Shown piece by piece: positions 22,716-33,779 of a DNA stretch of 64,000 bases (positions are counted from its first letter, which is position 1; each line of letters opens with the position of its first letter). Below the pieces are notes generated by a model, which was not told the origin of the DNA, made no database searches, and saw nothing but the letters and a program-made list of their open reading frames with translations. The translations under genes were made by a program, and so were the position numbers. Origin of the DNA: Pegoplata infirma (lineage: Eukaryota > Arthropoda > Insecta > Diptera > Anthomyiidae); the NCBI GenBank assembly GCA_963921195.1, contig OY992537.1, forward strand, positions 14,037,125 through 14,101,124, written 5' to 3'.

Positions 22716-23228
22716 CATGGAAGGTCTTTCACAAGGCACCCACCGATTGTCCTGAAGCTTGCTCATATGAAAAAGGGGACCAAATAGGAGTTACTTTTGT
22801 TTATAGCTGCCCAATCTCACATTTAGCGGGTCAAATAGGAGGGGATTTTTTTCGTTTTTTGAAGATTTCTTTCTCACATTTCTTCAAAAGAAACTGTATG
22901 AACATTTTAAAGGTCTTTTGAAGGCCTATTCAATGGTGTATCTGTCGTGTTTATATGAAGAAGTATATACGTACGACCGCCAAAATCATATATAATAATC
23001 TCTATCAAAATTAAGCTGACCCGTATTTTTTCGTTTGGCGAAATTAATGCTAATTCGGGTTTTATACGGATTTTCCCGAAAGCCCTTATTTTTTCATAAG
23101 GTGGCAACCCCTTTTTTAAATTTGAGAATGGGCAGCTAAAAAAAAACAGGTAACTCTTATTTTTCCCCCTCATTCCCGCATACAATTTTTAGGACAATCG
23201 GTGGGTGCCCTGTAAAAGACCTTCCTTG
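22716..23228. mobile_element. 513-bp element, TIR CA(T/A)GGAAGGTCTTT, TSD TAA
   Basis: Long inverted ends CATGGAAGGTCTTTCACAAG and, read inwards from the right, CAAGGAAGGTCTTTTACAGG, continuing into GGCACCCACCGATTGTCCT. It splits the LINE phrase GACCTTCTAAGTCAAAC at TAA, with TAA on both sides (22713-22715, 23229-23231). A 3-bp TWA-type duplication suggests PIF/Harbinger, but no transposase is present to confirm. Confidence 0.82.
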
Positions 23229-23407
23229 TAAGTCAAACTTCCAATCCTATATATTCTTTCGCAGATGACAGCAAAATTTGTCATTAATTTTCCTTCAATC
23301 ATAGACCAAGCCTTACCGAGGTTGAATCTTTGAGGCAGAACATATGTTACACACTCAATCACGACCTTTCGACGATCTCCGAGTGGGGTCTTGCTAAGTG
23401 AGTCGAT

Positions 23408-23757
23408 TTAATGCTCGTAGGACCCATTAGGCTGGACAATTTTAGATGAAGTGACTGGAGATTCAAGTACAATGAGCGCAGCCTGGCTTTCACTGCATAT
23501 ACTGATTATCCTATCCCTCCATCTGTTCCTAATTATCCATGTCGCCACGTCCAAAATAGCAAATACTTCAGTCTGAAATACTGTTGCCATTTTCTCCATA
23601 ACAATATAGCATTTGGTCGCATAGCGATGCGGTGCATCGTCTTAATACCAACCAGACCCAAAGCCATTTAAGGTAGTGGATCCATCCGTGTAGAAAGTAT
23701 CCGTGTAATTTTTCAATAGGTTTTCTAAGTTGCCCCAGTCTTTCCTTTGCGGAAATA
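23408..23757 (-). pseudogene. LINE RNase H domain fragment
   Basis: The minus strand encodes FYTDGSTTLNGFGSGW, a frameshift or stop, then MEKMATVFQTEVFAILDVATW and ISICSESQAALIVLESPVTSSKIV. TDGS, the Glu of FQTEVFAI and the S(D/E)SQAAL strand are the RNase H motifs carried by I/R1-group non-LTR retrotransposons; here the third acidic position reads Glu instead of Asp. It is a truncated piece from another LINE family, antisense in the LINE copy that surrounds it. Confidence 0.75.
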
Positions 23758-24090
23758 TTACTGATCTCCTTACTATTTATACCTCATATATCCAACCGAA
23801 ATGGAATGCAACTCCATATCTGTGCTGGAGCCTTAAGGTCTATCTTGGATCTTCTGTACCGGGCTGAAAGAAGTGCGTTAAAGATCATCACTGACAGTAG
23901 AGTATTCAGCTCAATTAACTCATTGGAACATCGTCGGAATTTGGGTTTTGTGTCATTGTTCTATCAATATTGCCACGATAAGTGTTCAGCAGAGATAGGT
24001 GAACTCGTCTCTGAAATGAGGGTGCATGCTCGCAGTACACGTCTATCCAGTAGATCACATCCTTTTGTATTCGACTGCCCAATAGGGGTA

Positions 24091-24920
24091 TAACCAAAAA
24101 AAGAACCTATCATAACGGTATGGGCAATGTTATACTAAAAACAAAAACCGGTATCCGGGATCATTTTGCTTTAAAAACCTTCGGTACCGATTGCAATTTC
24201 TAAAACACCACAAATTTAAATTTTTTTAATGTTTTATGGTGGGAATCCATTCCATAAGAATTTCTGGCATACCCCAAAAAATCTTATCTGATTTTTCCTC
24301 TATTCATTTCAGTTATTTAACTGCTACTGTTTCGTACTCCTTATTTTGCTGGGTTTCATTTATGTCTTTTAAAATTATATATCTTGTATGTTAATTTAAG
24401 TTTAAACATCTTCTTCATTTATTGCGAACATTTTCTTATTGTTTTAGAGGGATTTTTAAATGTAAGTTTCAACGCGATGTTGTAATTTACTTAAGTCGTT
24501 AGTTATCTAAATATTTCACAGTTTTTGTCTTCGCAGACAAAAAAAAAAAATAATGTAGCTTAGATTGTGCTAAGTAAATACGTAGACTTTTGGCTTAAAT
24601 TATAGGCCCATATACAATTAATCCCACTCAGCTTAAAACGAACATTTTTGCTGACTCTTTGTTAGTGATGATTATATTAATAACATACAAATGTGTAATA
24701 GCATAAGTAGTTAAAATTTGTAACTACATTTGTCAAGATTAATCTTATGATACCCTACATTTAGTCTTGGGAATACAAATGATTTGAGAGTTAAATTAAG
24801 TTATGAGAAGGCGCAAGGAAACATTTTTTTCAATATATTAATTAGAGTAGAAACTAGAAATTGGCGTTTGAGTGACTAACGACTTGAACAAACGACAGAC
24901 AATTTTCCTCCGTTCACTCA
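24091..24920. other. AT-rich stretch, nothing recognised
   Basis: A short CCGGTATCCGG..CGGTACCG segment near 24150 resembles CCGGTACC-type repeats. Otherwise no gene or repeat boundary is visible. Confidence 0.45.
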
Positions 24921-25295
24921 CTCAAGAACAATGCTGAATATACCATTTAGAGTGGTTGCAGTGAAGGGCCTATTTAGCCAGTTATCTACAAATTAGCCGA
25001 TTTTTACAGTTGCCTAGCTGACATCGAGAAGCCTATCGTTCTTCGACAGCAGACTACATAAGCGGAATTTTTTGTGATTCAAATAATCACGTGTTTAATT
25101 TACTCACGTGATTACGTGAACCTTGACAAATTCCTCTCATGTAATCTTTTGTCAGAGAACGATGGTCTTCTCGATATTAGCTAGATGATATTAGCTAGAT
25201 GAATGCAAATATAGGCTACTTTGTAGATAACAGATTAAATTGGCCCTTCACTGGGCGCCATTCTTAAAGCTACATTCAGTATTGTTCCCTTAAAG
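24921..25295. mobile_element. Foldback MITE of about 375 bp containing CAGTGAAGGGCC
   Basis: Left AACAATGCTGAATATACC..GCAGTGAAGGGCC..GTTATCTACAAA and right TTTGTAGATAACAG..GGCCCTTCACTGG..TTCAGTATTGTT are inverted, as are ATCGAGAAGCC/GGTCTTCTCGAT and the AATCACGTG..CACGTGATT centre. No unambiguous target duplication was found, so the ends are approximate. Confidence 0.68.
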
Positions 25296-26294
25296 TACCC
25301 ATCAAAGCGGAATTAAATCTGATTGTTTAATAGTCTTTTCGAACAGTATCCGATGTTCAAAATGTCTTTGGAGAGTATAACATTTTGTAGTAAGTTTCTA
25401 AACAATTTAATATGATCTTTCCGTAACTGAAATCTTCTTTATACTTAACTCATTACAACTCTACATCTGTTCTCATCTTACCCATTATAATTACCCACCA
25501 CACAATTTTTATTTTTTCGCAACATTAACAAACAAAATGCTAAAACAACATTTTCTTGACACGTTTCATAATTTCTAGGCGTTTTTATTAATTCATAAAA
25601 TCTTTTCAACAAAAAAAAATCATATTCATCAACAAAAAATTAAATAATTTCATCTTTACGATTTACGTGTAGTGCTTAAAAGACTTTTAATTCAGGTATC
25701 AAATGAAATTGTAGAGTAGTTTTAGCAGTTGATTGCAGTACAATTTATGAACTGCACATAAATAATGCCAAATTCATATTCCTTTCACTTGTGGGTTAAA
25801 CATAAATTAATTTCGTGTTGTTATAATGTCAGTTTATTTATATTACAAGTTGAGGTGTCTTGAATTTTGTTTATGTTACAAGGAGGTTTGTTGGTTAATA
25901 GTTTTGGGTTTAACGTTTAAAGTTAAAGTAAGTATTTGAAGAAGAAATTATAAGTTAATGGCTGCAAACTTTCAAAGTTCGTATAGAAGTAGTTAAATAA
26001 AGAAATATTTGAGTTGAATATATCAAAATATAAGAGAAAATTTCCAAGAAAGATAAGATTCTTGTTACGAAATGTTTGTAACAGACAGATGTCGAGGGCG
26101 AATATTCAAAACTTGCTATCTGCAGTGTAATAACAAAGCAGATGGCAAGTTTTGAATATTTCCCCTTGATATGTATTAATATAGGATGAAGACTTAACCT
26201 GAATAATCCAACGGGCGTTGGAGATGAACACCGAAACACTCTAGACCTTTTAATTACTTCACATCAAATATAAAGTAAGGACAAATAAGAAGTA
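25296..26294. other. AT-rich intronic sequence with one short hairpin
   Basis: No gene. At 26098-26165 the phrase AATATTCAAAACTTGCTATC is followed by its near inverse (GATGGCAAGTTTTGAATATT), a stem of about 25 bases. Confidence 0.5.
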
Positions 26295-27154
26295 AAATCA
26301 AGTGTTCACTGAGCCGTTCGATAAACCTAAACTGTTCTTTCTTGCCAGAAAGCAACCAACCACTGCCCGAACTCAAGAGAACAACAAGGTTCTTTCTCCT
26401 ACACTTTTTCTTAACGACCTTCTCAGTCAAACAACCTTCTCAGTCAAACAAAATCCAATTTTCTGTCTTAAAGATGACAGCAACGCTTGTCATTCATTAT
26501 CCATTGATCGTAGGCCAAGCCTTGTTGAGGTTGAGGGTAAAATGCAGATTATGAATAACACAACTAATCAGAACCTGTTGACAGTCTCCGAGTAGGGTCT
26601 TGCAAATCAGCGCAAGTTTAAAGCACACACTTAAGGCTGTATGCTAACCCAGTTGGAAAAACCGCTGAAATATTGGTGGCTTGTCCTTGGGGACATTTGG
26701 AAAAATTGTATGAAGATGTCAACAATTTGATAAAGGAAAGGATAGCAGTAAGTCAGGAGTGATTTTGTTGCCGACTAGGAACCTACGAATTCATCTTTGC
26801 ATATATGTAGGTATAAGCATTGAGGAATCGGATACTCTTGATTTTCTGGGTATGGAAATCCAGTGTGATGTCCATTGAAATAAGTAGGTTTTTCAAGTCC
26901 CAAAAGTAGCATTCATGTGTATGGGTTTTTTTAAATCGGTGTAAGAAGTACTTCACCTCATCGGATCTTCTTACTATTTACACCACCTAAATGGTATAAA
27001 TAGTAAGGCAATGGAATACAACTCCCATATATGGGCAGGGTTTTGAAGTCGATTTTGCAGCTCTTGGACCGTGTGTAAAGGAGGGCGTTGATAACTCTAT
27101 TGCCTCATTGGAGCATAGTCGGGATGTGGGTTATGTGACTCTTTTCTATCGATA
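26295..27154 (+). pseudogene. Degenerate LINE fragment, plus strand, interrupted by an antisense LINE
   Basis: Contains the linker phrase CCAGAAAGCAACCAACCACT (as in PESNQPLPDLER of the 58-60 kb copy), then jumps directly to the RT region (TTTCTCCTACACTTTTTCTT, AGATGACAGCAACGCTTGTC), and continues to the C-terminal block (CATCGGATCTTCTTACTATTT, TGGAGCATAGTCGGGATGTG). About 400 codons are deleted internally. It stops at TTCTATCGATAT, where the poly-T of a minus-strand LINE starts. Confidence 0.72.
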
Positions 27155-28905
27155 TTTTTTTTAACTTTGAGCCAACAGTGCATTGTGTTGATATCAGGGA
27201 AATATGTTATCAGGAGGAGGAAAGGGGGAGTAGTGTTTGTGGATATTTGTCTTGAATTGAAATTTGAACATTGAAGGAAACTGGGAAGACCTCTGTGGGA
27301 ACGTTATTCCACATGCGGCTAGTTGGACTGATGAACAAACCTTCTCTGTAATGCGCTGTGCGATCAACAATCGACAACAAACGGATGTGATCTACTAGAC
27401 AACCGAGTGTTGCGTACAAAAACTCGGGCTCTAGGAATAAGTTCACTTATCTCAGCAGAACACTTTCCGTGGTAATATCGATAGAACAGAGTCACACAAC
27501 CTACATTTCGACGATGCTCCAATGAGTCAATAGAGTTGGACACCCTATTGTCATTGATAAGCATCAACGCACTCCTTTTGCACACGGTCCAAGAGTTCCA
27601 AAATATACTTTAAACCAGTGGTCGGCATCCATTGCACATGGATCCCGAACACATTCGGCTATCCACATGTATTCAACACGAATGTCAACAAACTCACAGC
27701 TCAGAGCATAAAATATACAATAACTTCATTCAGTAGCAAGCTAACTTTCTTCCAAGCAGGTTGATGTCGCTTTGTTTAAAAAATACACAAATACATGCTT
27801 ATTTATATTTATACACCAACACATTCATATGCCTCTTTCTGCCGACCACTGCTTTAAACCCTATAAGTGACAGTTGTATTCCATCTTCGGTCGTATGTAG
27901 GTGGTATAAATAGTGAGGAGATCGGATGAGGTGAAGTACTTCTTACACCGGTTTAAAAAACCGAGACACTTGAGTGCTTCAATGGGCACTTGAAAAACGA
28001 GCTTATTTCAACGGACCCAGAACATCAAGAGTGTCAGGTTCCTCGATATTTGTACCACTAATATGTACAGATGACGCTTTTTATTTCACATTCTTGTGGG
28101 TCAACATACAGCATTGAGTCGTTACAGCATTGAGATTGTCAACAGGTCTTGATTAAGTGTGCCATTCATAATCTTTCTTTTGTCCTCAACAAGGCTTGGC
28201 CTACCATCAAAGGAAAAGAAATGACAAACGTTGCATTCATTCAAAAAAGAGTAGATTGGATTTGAAGATTGACGTAGAAGTTAGTTAAGAAAAATAAGAA
28301 AACGGGTAGGAGAAAGAATAAACTCATCTGATGAGAACGCATCTAAAACAACACAAATAAAACTATCTCTGAGGAAACCTGAAATACCGACACCAAAGGT
28401 ATTATGCTTGGATATAAGCGCACCGTGCCACACATAATCAAAGACCTTGGAAATATCCTGAGAAACCACCTTATTCTCACCAAACCGGTGGATCGAACGA
28501 CCCCAACGTTCCGAAGGGCATGCCATCAGATCCCCAGTAGAACGAGATCTCCAAAAAGCATTAAAAGTAAGTTAGCCTTCAGATAACTTACAAGCAATTT
28601 ACCATGCTCTTCATCACCTTCGAGAGTGCTGAGCATATTGCGATTGGGCGGTAACTATCAGGATTATTAGCCAGACACTTTGTAGGGATTAGCTGCACAT
28701 TGGCAACCTTCCTACATGATGGAAAGATTCCCACACTAAAAGACAAGATAAAAAGGTTAGCTAGTGGACGCGCTTACGTCGAAGAACACTGTTTCAGCAC
28801 CAATGCTGGTATACCATCCGGTCCCCGGGACTTATCTACGTTAAGATCCGCAAGAACCCTTCTAACTGCACTAGTTGATCGCTGTCCAGTTGATGGCACA
28901 TAGTA
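27155..28905 (-). pseudogene. Degenerate CR1/Jockey-type LINE, minus strand, with poly(A) tail
   Basis: On the minus strand it ends GGCTCAAAGTT followed by an A run, the same 3' end as the 58-60 kb copy. Upstream blocks encode YREGLFISPTSRMWNNVPTEVFPVSF and RSALMLINDNRVSNSIDSLEHRRNVGCVTLFYRYYHGKCSAEI (27210-27585), an RT piece SERWGRSIHRFGENKVVSQDISKVFDYVWHG (about 28440-28526), and remnants to 28905. Frameshifts, deletions and a 236-bp hAT MITE disrupt it. Non-functional. Confidence 0.8.
27616..27851. mobile_element. hAT MITE, 236 bp, TIR CAGTGGTCGGC, TSD CTTTAAAC
   Basis: Starts CAGTGGTCGGC and ends GCCGACCACTG, perfect 11-base inverted ends, with exact 8-bp duplications CTTTAAAC at 27608-27615 and 27852-27859. 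It is inserted in the minus-strand LINE. Textbook hAT structure; no ORF. Confidence 0.95.
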
Positions 28906-28909
28906 TTAA

Positions 28910-29082
28910 AGAGAAGGTTCGTTTTTTAGTCGAACGTGGGATAATCTCACTGCAGAGGTCTTCCCAGTTTTTCCAATGTAGATAAATTAAAGTCAAATGT
29001 CTACCAACACTACTCCCACTTTCCTCCTCATAACCTAATTTCCTGATATCCCCTAAGTGTTGGTGCAACATTAAAAAATAAT
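28910..29082 (+). pseudogene. LINE 3' end, plus strand
   Basis: The plus strand shows TTCGTTTTTTAGTCGAAC, GAGGTCTTCCCAG, ACTACTCCCACTTTCCTCCT and CATAACCTAATTTCC followed by an A-rich tail, the terminal part of the LINE family. It may be the continuation of the plus-strand copy 26295-27154, displaced by the antisense insertion with loss of about 150 bases. Confidence 0.65.
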
Positions 29083-29109
29083 AATGCCTTTTGCAGTAAA
29101 CGACACAAA

Positions 29110-29126
29110 TGGCGCCCAGCGTGGGG
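29110..29126 (+). mobile_element. LTR-retrotransposon primer-binding-site remnant (tRNA-Lys type)
   Basis: TGGCGCCCAGCGTGGGG differs by one base from the 3'-end complement of insect tRNA-Lys(CUU), the primer-binding site of several insect Gypsy-type elements. No matching LTR, gag or pol was recognised around it, so it would be a small relic or a chance match. Confidence 0.35.
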
Positions 29127-29129
29127 AGA

Positions 29130-29667
29130 TTTAATAGGGTCTCTGTTGACAAATGTTTTCGCCCTTCCATTTCGCTAAGATAAAAGGCATAAGATTATTT
29201 CTCGTCTATAAAAGATTAAAGTTTTATGAAATTCGAATTATGTTACAAGAGTAACCTTTCTTGTAAATAAAACAATAAAAAAAACCTTCAAAAAAGGGAA
29301 ATTTTCTTATATCTGACATCAATGCTTAGACGTCTTGCCAATCACTTTTAACTTAGAAAAATTTTAACCGACTTTTCTTCCAGATTTTTACATTATAATT
29401 TCCTTTGTCTCCTCAGTGGTAAATCAAAATCAAAAAGAATAAAATATGTTTAGTCAAAATTTCTGAGTTTCCTAAATTGGTGTAAGACTTATATCATCCG
29501 ATCTTTTTACTCATAATGTCATCAATATTCTATTAAACATGAAATGTCTTTAGAGTTCATTTTAAAGCCCCTTAATCTTAACTGGGGGAGGTTGGTGAAA
29601 GTAATTTACACAATTTTACATTTTCACATTCCCTTAAAAACTGTTATTTGTTTGTATCGTAAAATTC
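29130..29667. other. AT-rich intronic stretch, nothing recognised
   Basis: Short ORFs only; no repeat or RNA signal seen. Confidence 0.45.
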
Positions 29668-30275
29668 CTTAATAAAATATGAACCGGATTATATACGTCT
29701 GAATGTGGAGGTCAAATGGAGTAAAACTGCATTTACAGTTTTTCATTTCTTGATCATGTTTTCTTTTAAAAGTATTTCAAAGTTTTTAAGGATAACATAT
29801 TGTAAAATATTTTTAAATATTTTCACTTTTCTTATAATGTTACTATTGATCGCAAATGAAAGAGAAGAATCTTCCCTAATTTTTCCATTTTTTTATTTTG
29901 CCATTTCAGAGAAAAAGCATGTGAATAATTTTCTTTCAAAACTTTATCAAAATATTTTGTTAAAAATTTTAAATGATATTGAAGGATAAAATTTTGGAAG
30001 GACATTTTTACCAAATTTTTCCTAATACATATATCAAAATAATAAAATGGGAAAATTATCAGAGATACTCTTCTTTGCCATCACTAGTGGCATCCTAGGA
30101 CAAGTACAAAAATTTTAAAAAATATTTTACAAAAACATAATCCTCTAAAACTTTGAAGCAATTTTAAAAGGAAAAATATTCACGAAATGTAAAACTGCAA
30201 ATGCAGCTTTACTACATTTGGTATCTAGTTTCCACTTATTGCTTAACGACTTTTTTTCTCTTTGTCGGACTGTGT
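29668..30275. mobile_element. Foldback element, uninterrupted copy
   Basis: Colinear with the element at 17351-18760 minus its insertion. The arms GTAAAACTGCATTTACAG and CTGCAAATGCAGCTTTACTA, and AATCTTCCCTAATTTTTCC and AAAATTATCAGAGAT, are inverted. Provides the empty-site sequence for the CCCAGC-ended element. ORFs inside are by-products. Confidence 0.75.
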
Positions 30276-32090
30276 AATTATTCAATATATCTACCTATAT
30301 TTTATATTTGTTTTCTGGAACAAAACAAATAAAATATAAACTACACATAAAAAATATTTAATGGGTTTTTGTCTTAAAGGTCAAGTTTATGACCTGGATT
30401 TTTGCCAAAATATTTACCATTGCAATTATACATAAAACAGTAAATTTAACCTTAACGTAAATTCAATTACCCAAAAAAGTTTTATATAAATCAGAAAAAA
30501 AATCTTTAAAAAAATACTTAGACAAACTACTCAAAAGTCATAACAACAATACAGAAGATAGTAAATGACTTTAATATTTACAGAAAATTAGACCATGAAA
30601 TTTTACTGGCACAAGAGTTTTATATGATACCTTGTCTCAATCTAGACAAGAAGACTGGGATTTACAGGTTTTACAATGATTTTTTGGAATTTTATGATTT
30701 TATGCTTTGTTTAATGTAGAAAGAAGTACTTGAGGAAATTTAATTAGGCACGTTGTTAAGCTGTAATTAAAAATTATTATTGTTTTAAATATTATGATGG
30801 TGGTTTATGATGGAACATCATTAAAATTATGACCCTAACGCGTTAGCAAGCTGTATATCTAATATATGTATGTAAAATAGTAACTTAAGAAATAACCACA
30901 TTAATGGAATAGCAAAAAAAAAAAAAAAGATAATAAATTCCAAGGTGTAGTAATATCTGCAACAGGCATAGTCAAGTCACAAGTTATGTTAAGTTTAGAC
31001 ATCTTAGAAAGGCACTTATTTATATAACAAATTTTAAACCAAATTTTAAACCAAATTTAGAAAAAGAAATTTTATTAACACTTTTGAAAAACAGATGTGG
31101 AAACTGTGGCAATGATTATTCGGAACTTAAATGTACAATATTACTGACAAAGAATTTTAAAAATTTCTTAGTTGAATGATTATAAAGGTTGCCTAAGACG
31201 AGACTCGAACTCAGAACCTTGTCGTTACAAAGCAGCTACATTAGCTGTGTCGGGAAAAACCATTATTTCTAATATATTCAAAGATTTTTTTAACAAATAA
31301 AAGTCACCCTAATACACATGCTTATCTCCATACATTATCCATAACTAACTTAACGAAGTGGCGCTAACTACCGGCCATAAATTATTAATTTAATTAATAC
31401 ATAAAATTATAAAAAATCAAATAAATTTTTTTTATATTAAATAATAAACGAATTATAAAAATTTATTACTATTTATTTATAATTTGATTTCATATGAATT
31501 TTTAAATTTTCTTTTCAATCTTCATTTATTTTAATAAAATACTTATTTGTGTAATTTTTTAGATGTAGTACCGCTGTGTTATTTAATAAATCATTTAATT
31601 ATAAATAATTTGTAAAAATCAATCCCTCATCATAACATCATATTTCAAATATTAATCGAATTTTGTTTGCGGTTTTTTTATTTAATAATAACCTGCATCA
31701 AATAGTGAATATAAATCGTAAGCTAAATTAGAAAATGAGCTATGTCCATTTAAAAAAATTATGCAGGAGAGACTAAAAAATGGGTAAAATATTTTGCTTT
31801 AATGTTTTTTTAAATCTTTAAATGCAATTTTCTTTACCTGTGACACTTTTTGTAATTACAAAATATGCGTTATAAGAAATAATTTTCTTTCGATTGCACA
31901 CAGGGCCAGCCAGATCGATTTCCGGCCAAAAGTCCTCATATTTAATTTCTCAAAAAATATCTATACCAATTTGTTGGACATATATAGGAGCTGGTTTCCT
32001 GAACTTATCTTTATGATCCAACTACACCATTTCCTTTCACAGGCCTTCAAAGTTAAATAAGTTAAAAAAAAAATTGTAATTGGAGATACT
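30276..32090. other. AT-rich intronic sequence
   Basis: Apart from a tRNA-like fragment near 31196-31260 I see no gene. 31900-32090 may be the 5' part of a subfamily-4 mini-me copy into which the next element inserted. Confidence 0.4.
31196..31260 (-). other. tRNA-like fragment (possible SINE head)
   Basis: The minus strand reads GCTTTGTAACGACAAGG..CTGAGTTCGAGTCTCGTC, with a recognisable T-arm and B box (AGTTCGAGTC) and a plausible acceptor half CTTAGGC, but no matching 5' acceptor. Either a decayed tRNA or a tRNA-derived SINE piece. Confidence 0.35.
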
Positions 32091-32722
32091 TTTTTATACC
32101 CTCCACTTACAATTAGTGATAGAGGGTATATATAAGTTTGTCATTCCGTTTGTAACTCATCGAAATATTGGTCTGGGACCCCATAAAGTATATATATTCA
32201 TGATGCCCGATCGATTTTAAGACATTCTAGCGATGTCCGTCTGTCCGTCTGTCCGTCTGTCTGTCTGTTGAAAATGCTCTCGCGGACAAAATATTGCACA
32301 GAGATGACTGAAACTTAACATATATATTGGAAGTTCTCCCGAGAAGTTTGGTATTTCATTTGAGCGATATCGGTTCAGCGGTTCAAAAGTTATGAACGAA
32401 AATGTAAGCACACCTCAAAAATTTCAGTACATTCAACATAACCTAAAAATACAAAATGCTTTAATTCGGCTTCTGGTTGACATATGTGAACATAATTGGA
32501 CGCAAAATGGTATTTAAACAAGAACGAACATATTTTTTGACAAAAAAAAAAAAAATTGCGGATTTTTTTTTTACCAAAATTTTTTTTCGCGGAAATTTTT
32601 TTCAATTTTTTTTTTTTCAAAAGTAATTTCCATTTAAATAAAGTTGTTTGCAATAATCTTTTTGAAATTGTGGAGGGTATCACTACATTCGGCAAGGCCG
32701 AATTTAACTTTTTTACTTGTTT
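32091..32722 (+). mobile_element. mini-me/DINE-1-like element, subfamily 1, full length
   Basis: Starts TATACCCTCCACTTACAATT and ends with hairpin ATTCGGCAAGGCCGAAT (32687-32703) followed by TTAACTTTTTTACTTGTT. In between are the TA-rich segment, a conserved core (GACATTCTAGCGATG), a GTCY microsatellite (32229-32270) and GGTTCAGCGGTTCAAAAG. This is the layout described for dipteran mini-me elements, now grouped with DINE-1/Helentrons. Non-coding. Related copies are at 41098-41716 and 48481-49122. Confidence 0.88.
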
Positions 32723-33168
32723 AAACTGGTTTAGTTTTAAAAGCATTGGTAACTTAAAAATTACACTCGAACAAAATTTTACACTCAAAAAAAATTTTAC
32801 AATGAAAAAAAATTTTACACTAAAAAAAAATTTACACAAAAAAAATTTTTACTGTAAAAATATTTCTGAGTGAAAAATATATATAAACTTTTTGTTTTAC
32901 AAAAAATGACAATATTTTTCACTCAGAAATATTTTTACAGTAAAAAAACATTACACTCGAAAAAAATTTTACACTCAAAAAAAAATTAGTATTTTTTTTT
33001 TTTTTTTTTTTAATGACAAAAAAAGAGTTTTTTACTCAAAATAAAATATTTCTAATCAAAATTGTTAATTTTTTGACGTTAAAAAGTGTACTACCCTTTA
33101 AAAAAAAATGCATTGTGGAGGGTATTCATAGATTCGGCAAAGTCGAATTTAACTTTTCTACTTGTTAT
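32723..33168 (+). mobile_element. mini-me/DINE-1-like element, subfamily 4, 3' part
   Basis: AGCATTGGTAACT, TTTTACACTCAAAAAAA repeats and GACGTTAAAAAGTGTACT, then GTGGAGGGTATTCATAGATT and the hairpin TTCGGCAAAGTCGAA before TTTAACTTTTCTACTTGTT. Its 5' part is displaced by the subfamily-1 insertion. The lysine/phenylalanine ORFs here are translated repeats. Confidence 0.68.
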
Positions 33169-33779
33169 TTTTTTTTTACACATTTCTATTGCTAATGATC
33201 AGGGTTTATCCTTATATATTAGCATTTGTAACGAAAATAATATGGAAAAATATAACTCATTTTCCTGACAGCAATTCGCGTTTTTGTGAAAAAATTATGA
33301 TTTTTTATCATTTACTTCGCGCCGAAAAAATCCTCAGCGATCCTCAGTTCGATACAATCAGTCTTTATATTTTCTTATATAGAATGGATCCATATCTTTC
33401 GGAAAAAGTTGCCCAAAACTTGCTCGAAATGATAAATGGCGAAATTACAGCTATATATGCAGTGGTCCGAGATTTGTTTTTAAAAAAAATAATTTAACCC
33501 AAAATAATGTTTTACGGCTTGATTAGTTTTTTTTGTCGTCAGAGAGTGCCTTAAGTGTAGAAAAAAAAAATTATATACATTTCGTGTTTTTATAGAATTA
33601 TGGAAAATATCAGTTACACCATTTCCAATTCAAAGAATTTTTATTGAATTTCCAAAATAAAAAAAAAAGTGAATAATTTGTCGTCACCATTTCCAAAAGC
33701 TTTTCTGAAACTAAGTAAGTCATTTACACCATTTCCATATTTATATCAAAAATAAAAAAAATATATATAAAAATTATGT
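33169..33779. other. AT-rich intronic stretch
   Basis: A 111-codon ORF at 33162-33497 (ending in ...NGEITAIYAVVRDLFLKKII) overlaps this interval. It has no recognised domain or splice context and I do not call it a gene. Confidence 0.4.

Larger units (their letters stand above)
22225..24090 (+). pseudogene. Degenerate CR1/Jockey-type LINE, RT and C-terminus, split twice
   Basis: Colinear with the LINE at 58173-60607 but on the plus strand: AGGTGGCTAACGTTC, GATAACTACC-CCCTATAGCA, CGTTTCTTTCGGAACGTTGG, GTGGATATTTCCAAGGCGAA (the catalytic-Asp strand, now VDISKANNRVWHG), TTCGCAGATGACAGC (FADD box remnant), then a C-terminal block encoding RSILDLLYRAERSALKIITDSRVF and HRRNLGFVSLFYQYCHDKCSAEIGEL (23806-24090). 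Interrupted by a 513-bp element at 22716-23228 and by an antisense RNase H fragment at 23425-23757. Frameshifted and non-functional. Confidence 0.82.

Noticed and set aside
32390..33268. Lys/Phe-rich ORFs of 60-149 codons
   Set aside because: They overlap the mini-me 3' ends and the TTTTACACTCAAAA tracts; nearly the same ORFs recur in the other mini-me copies (41078-41284, 48875-49233).
33162..33497. 111-codon ORF ending NGEITAIYAVVRDLFLKKII
   Set aside because: No family recognised, no splice sites in agreement with Proct, and partly within repeats. Left as non-coding.
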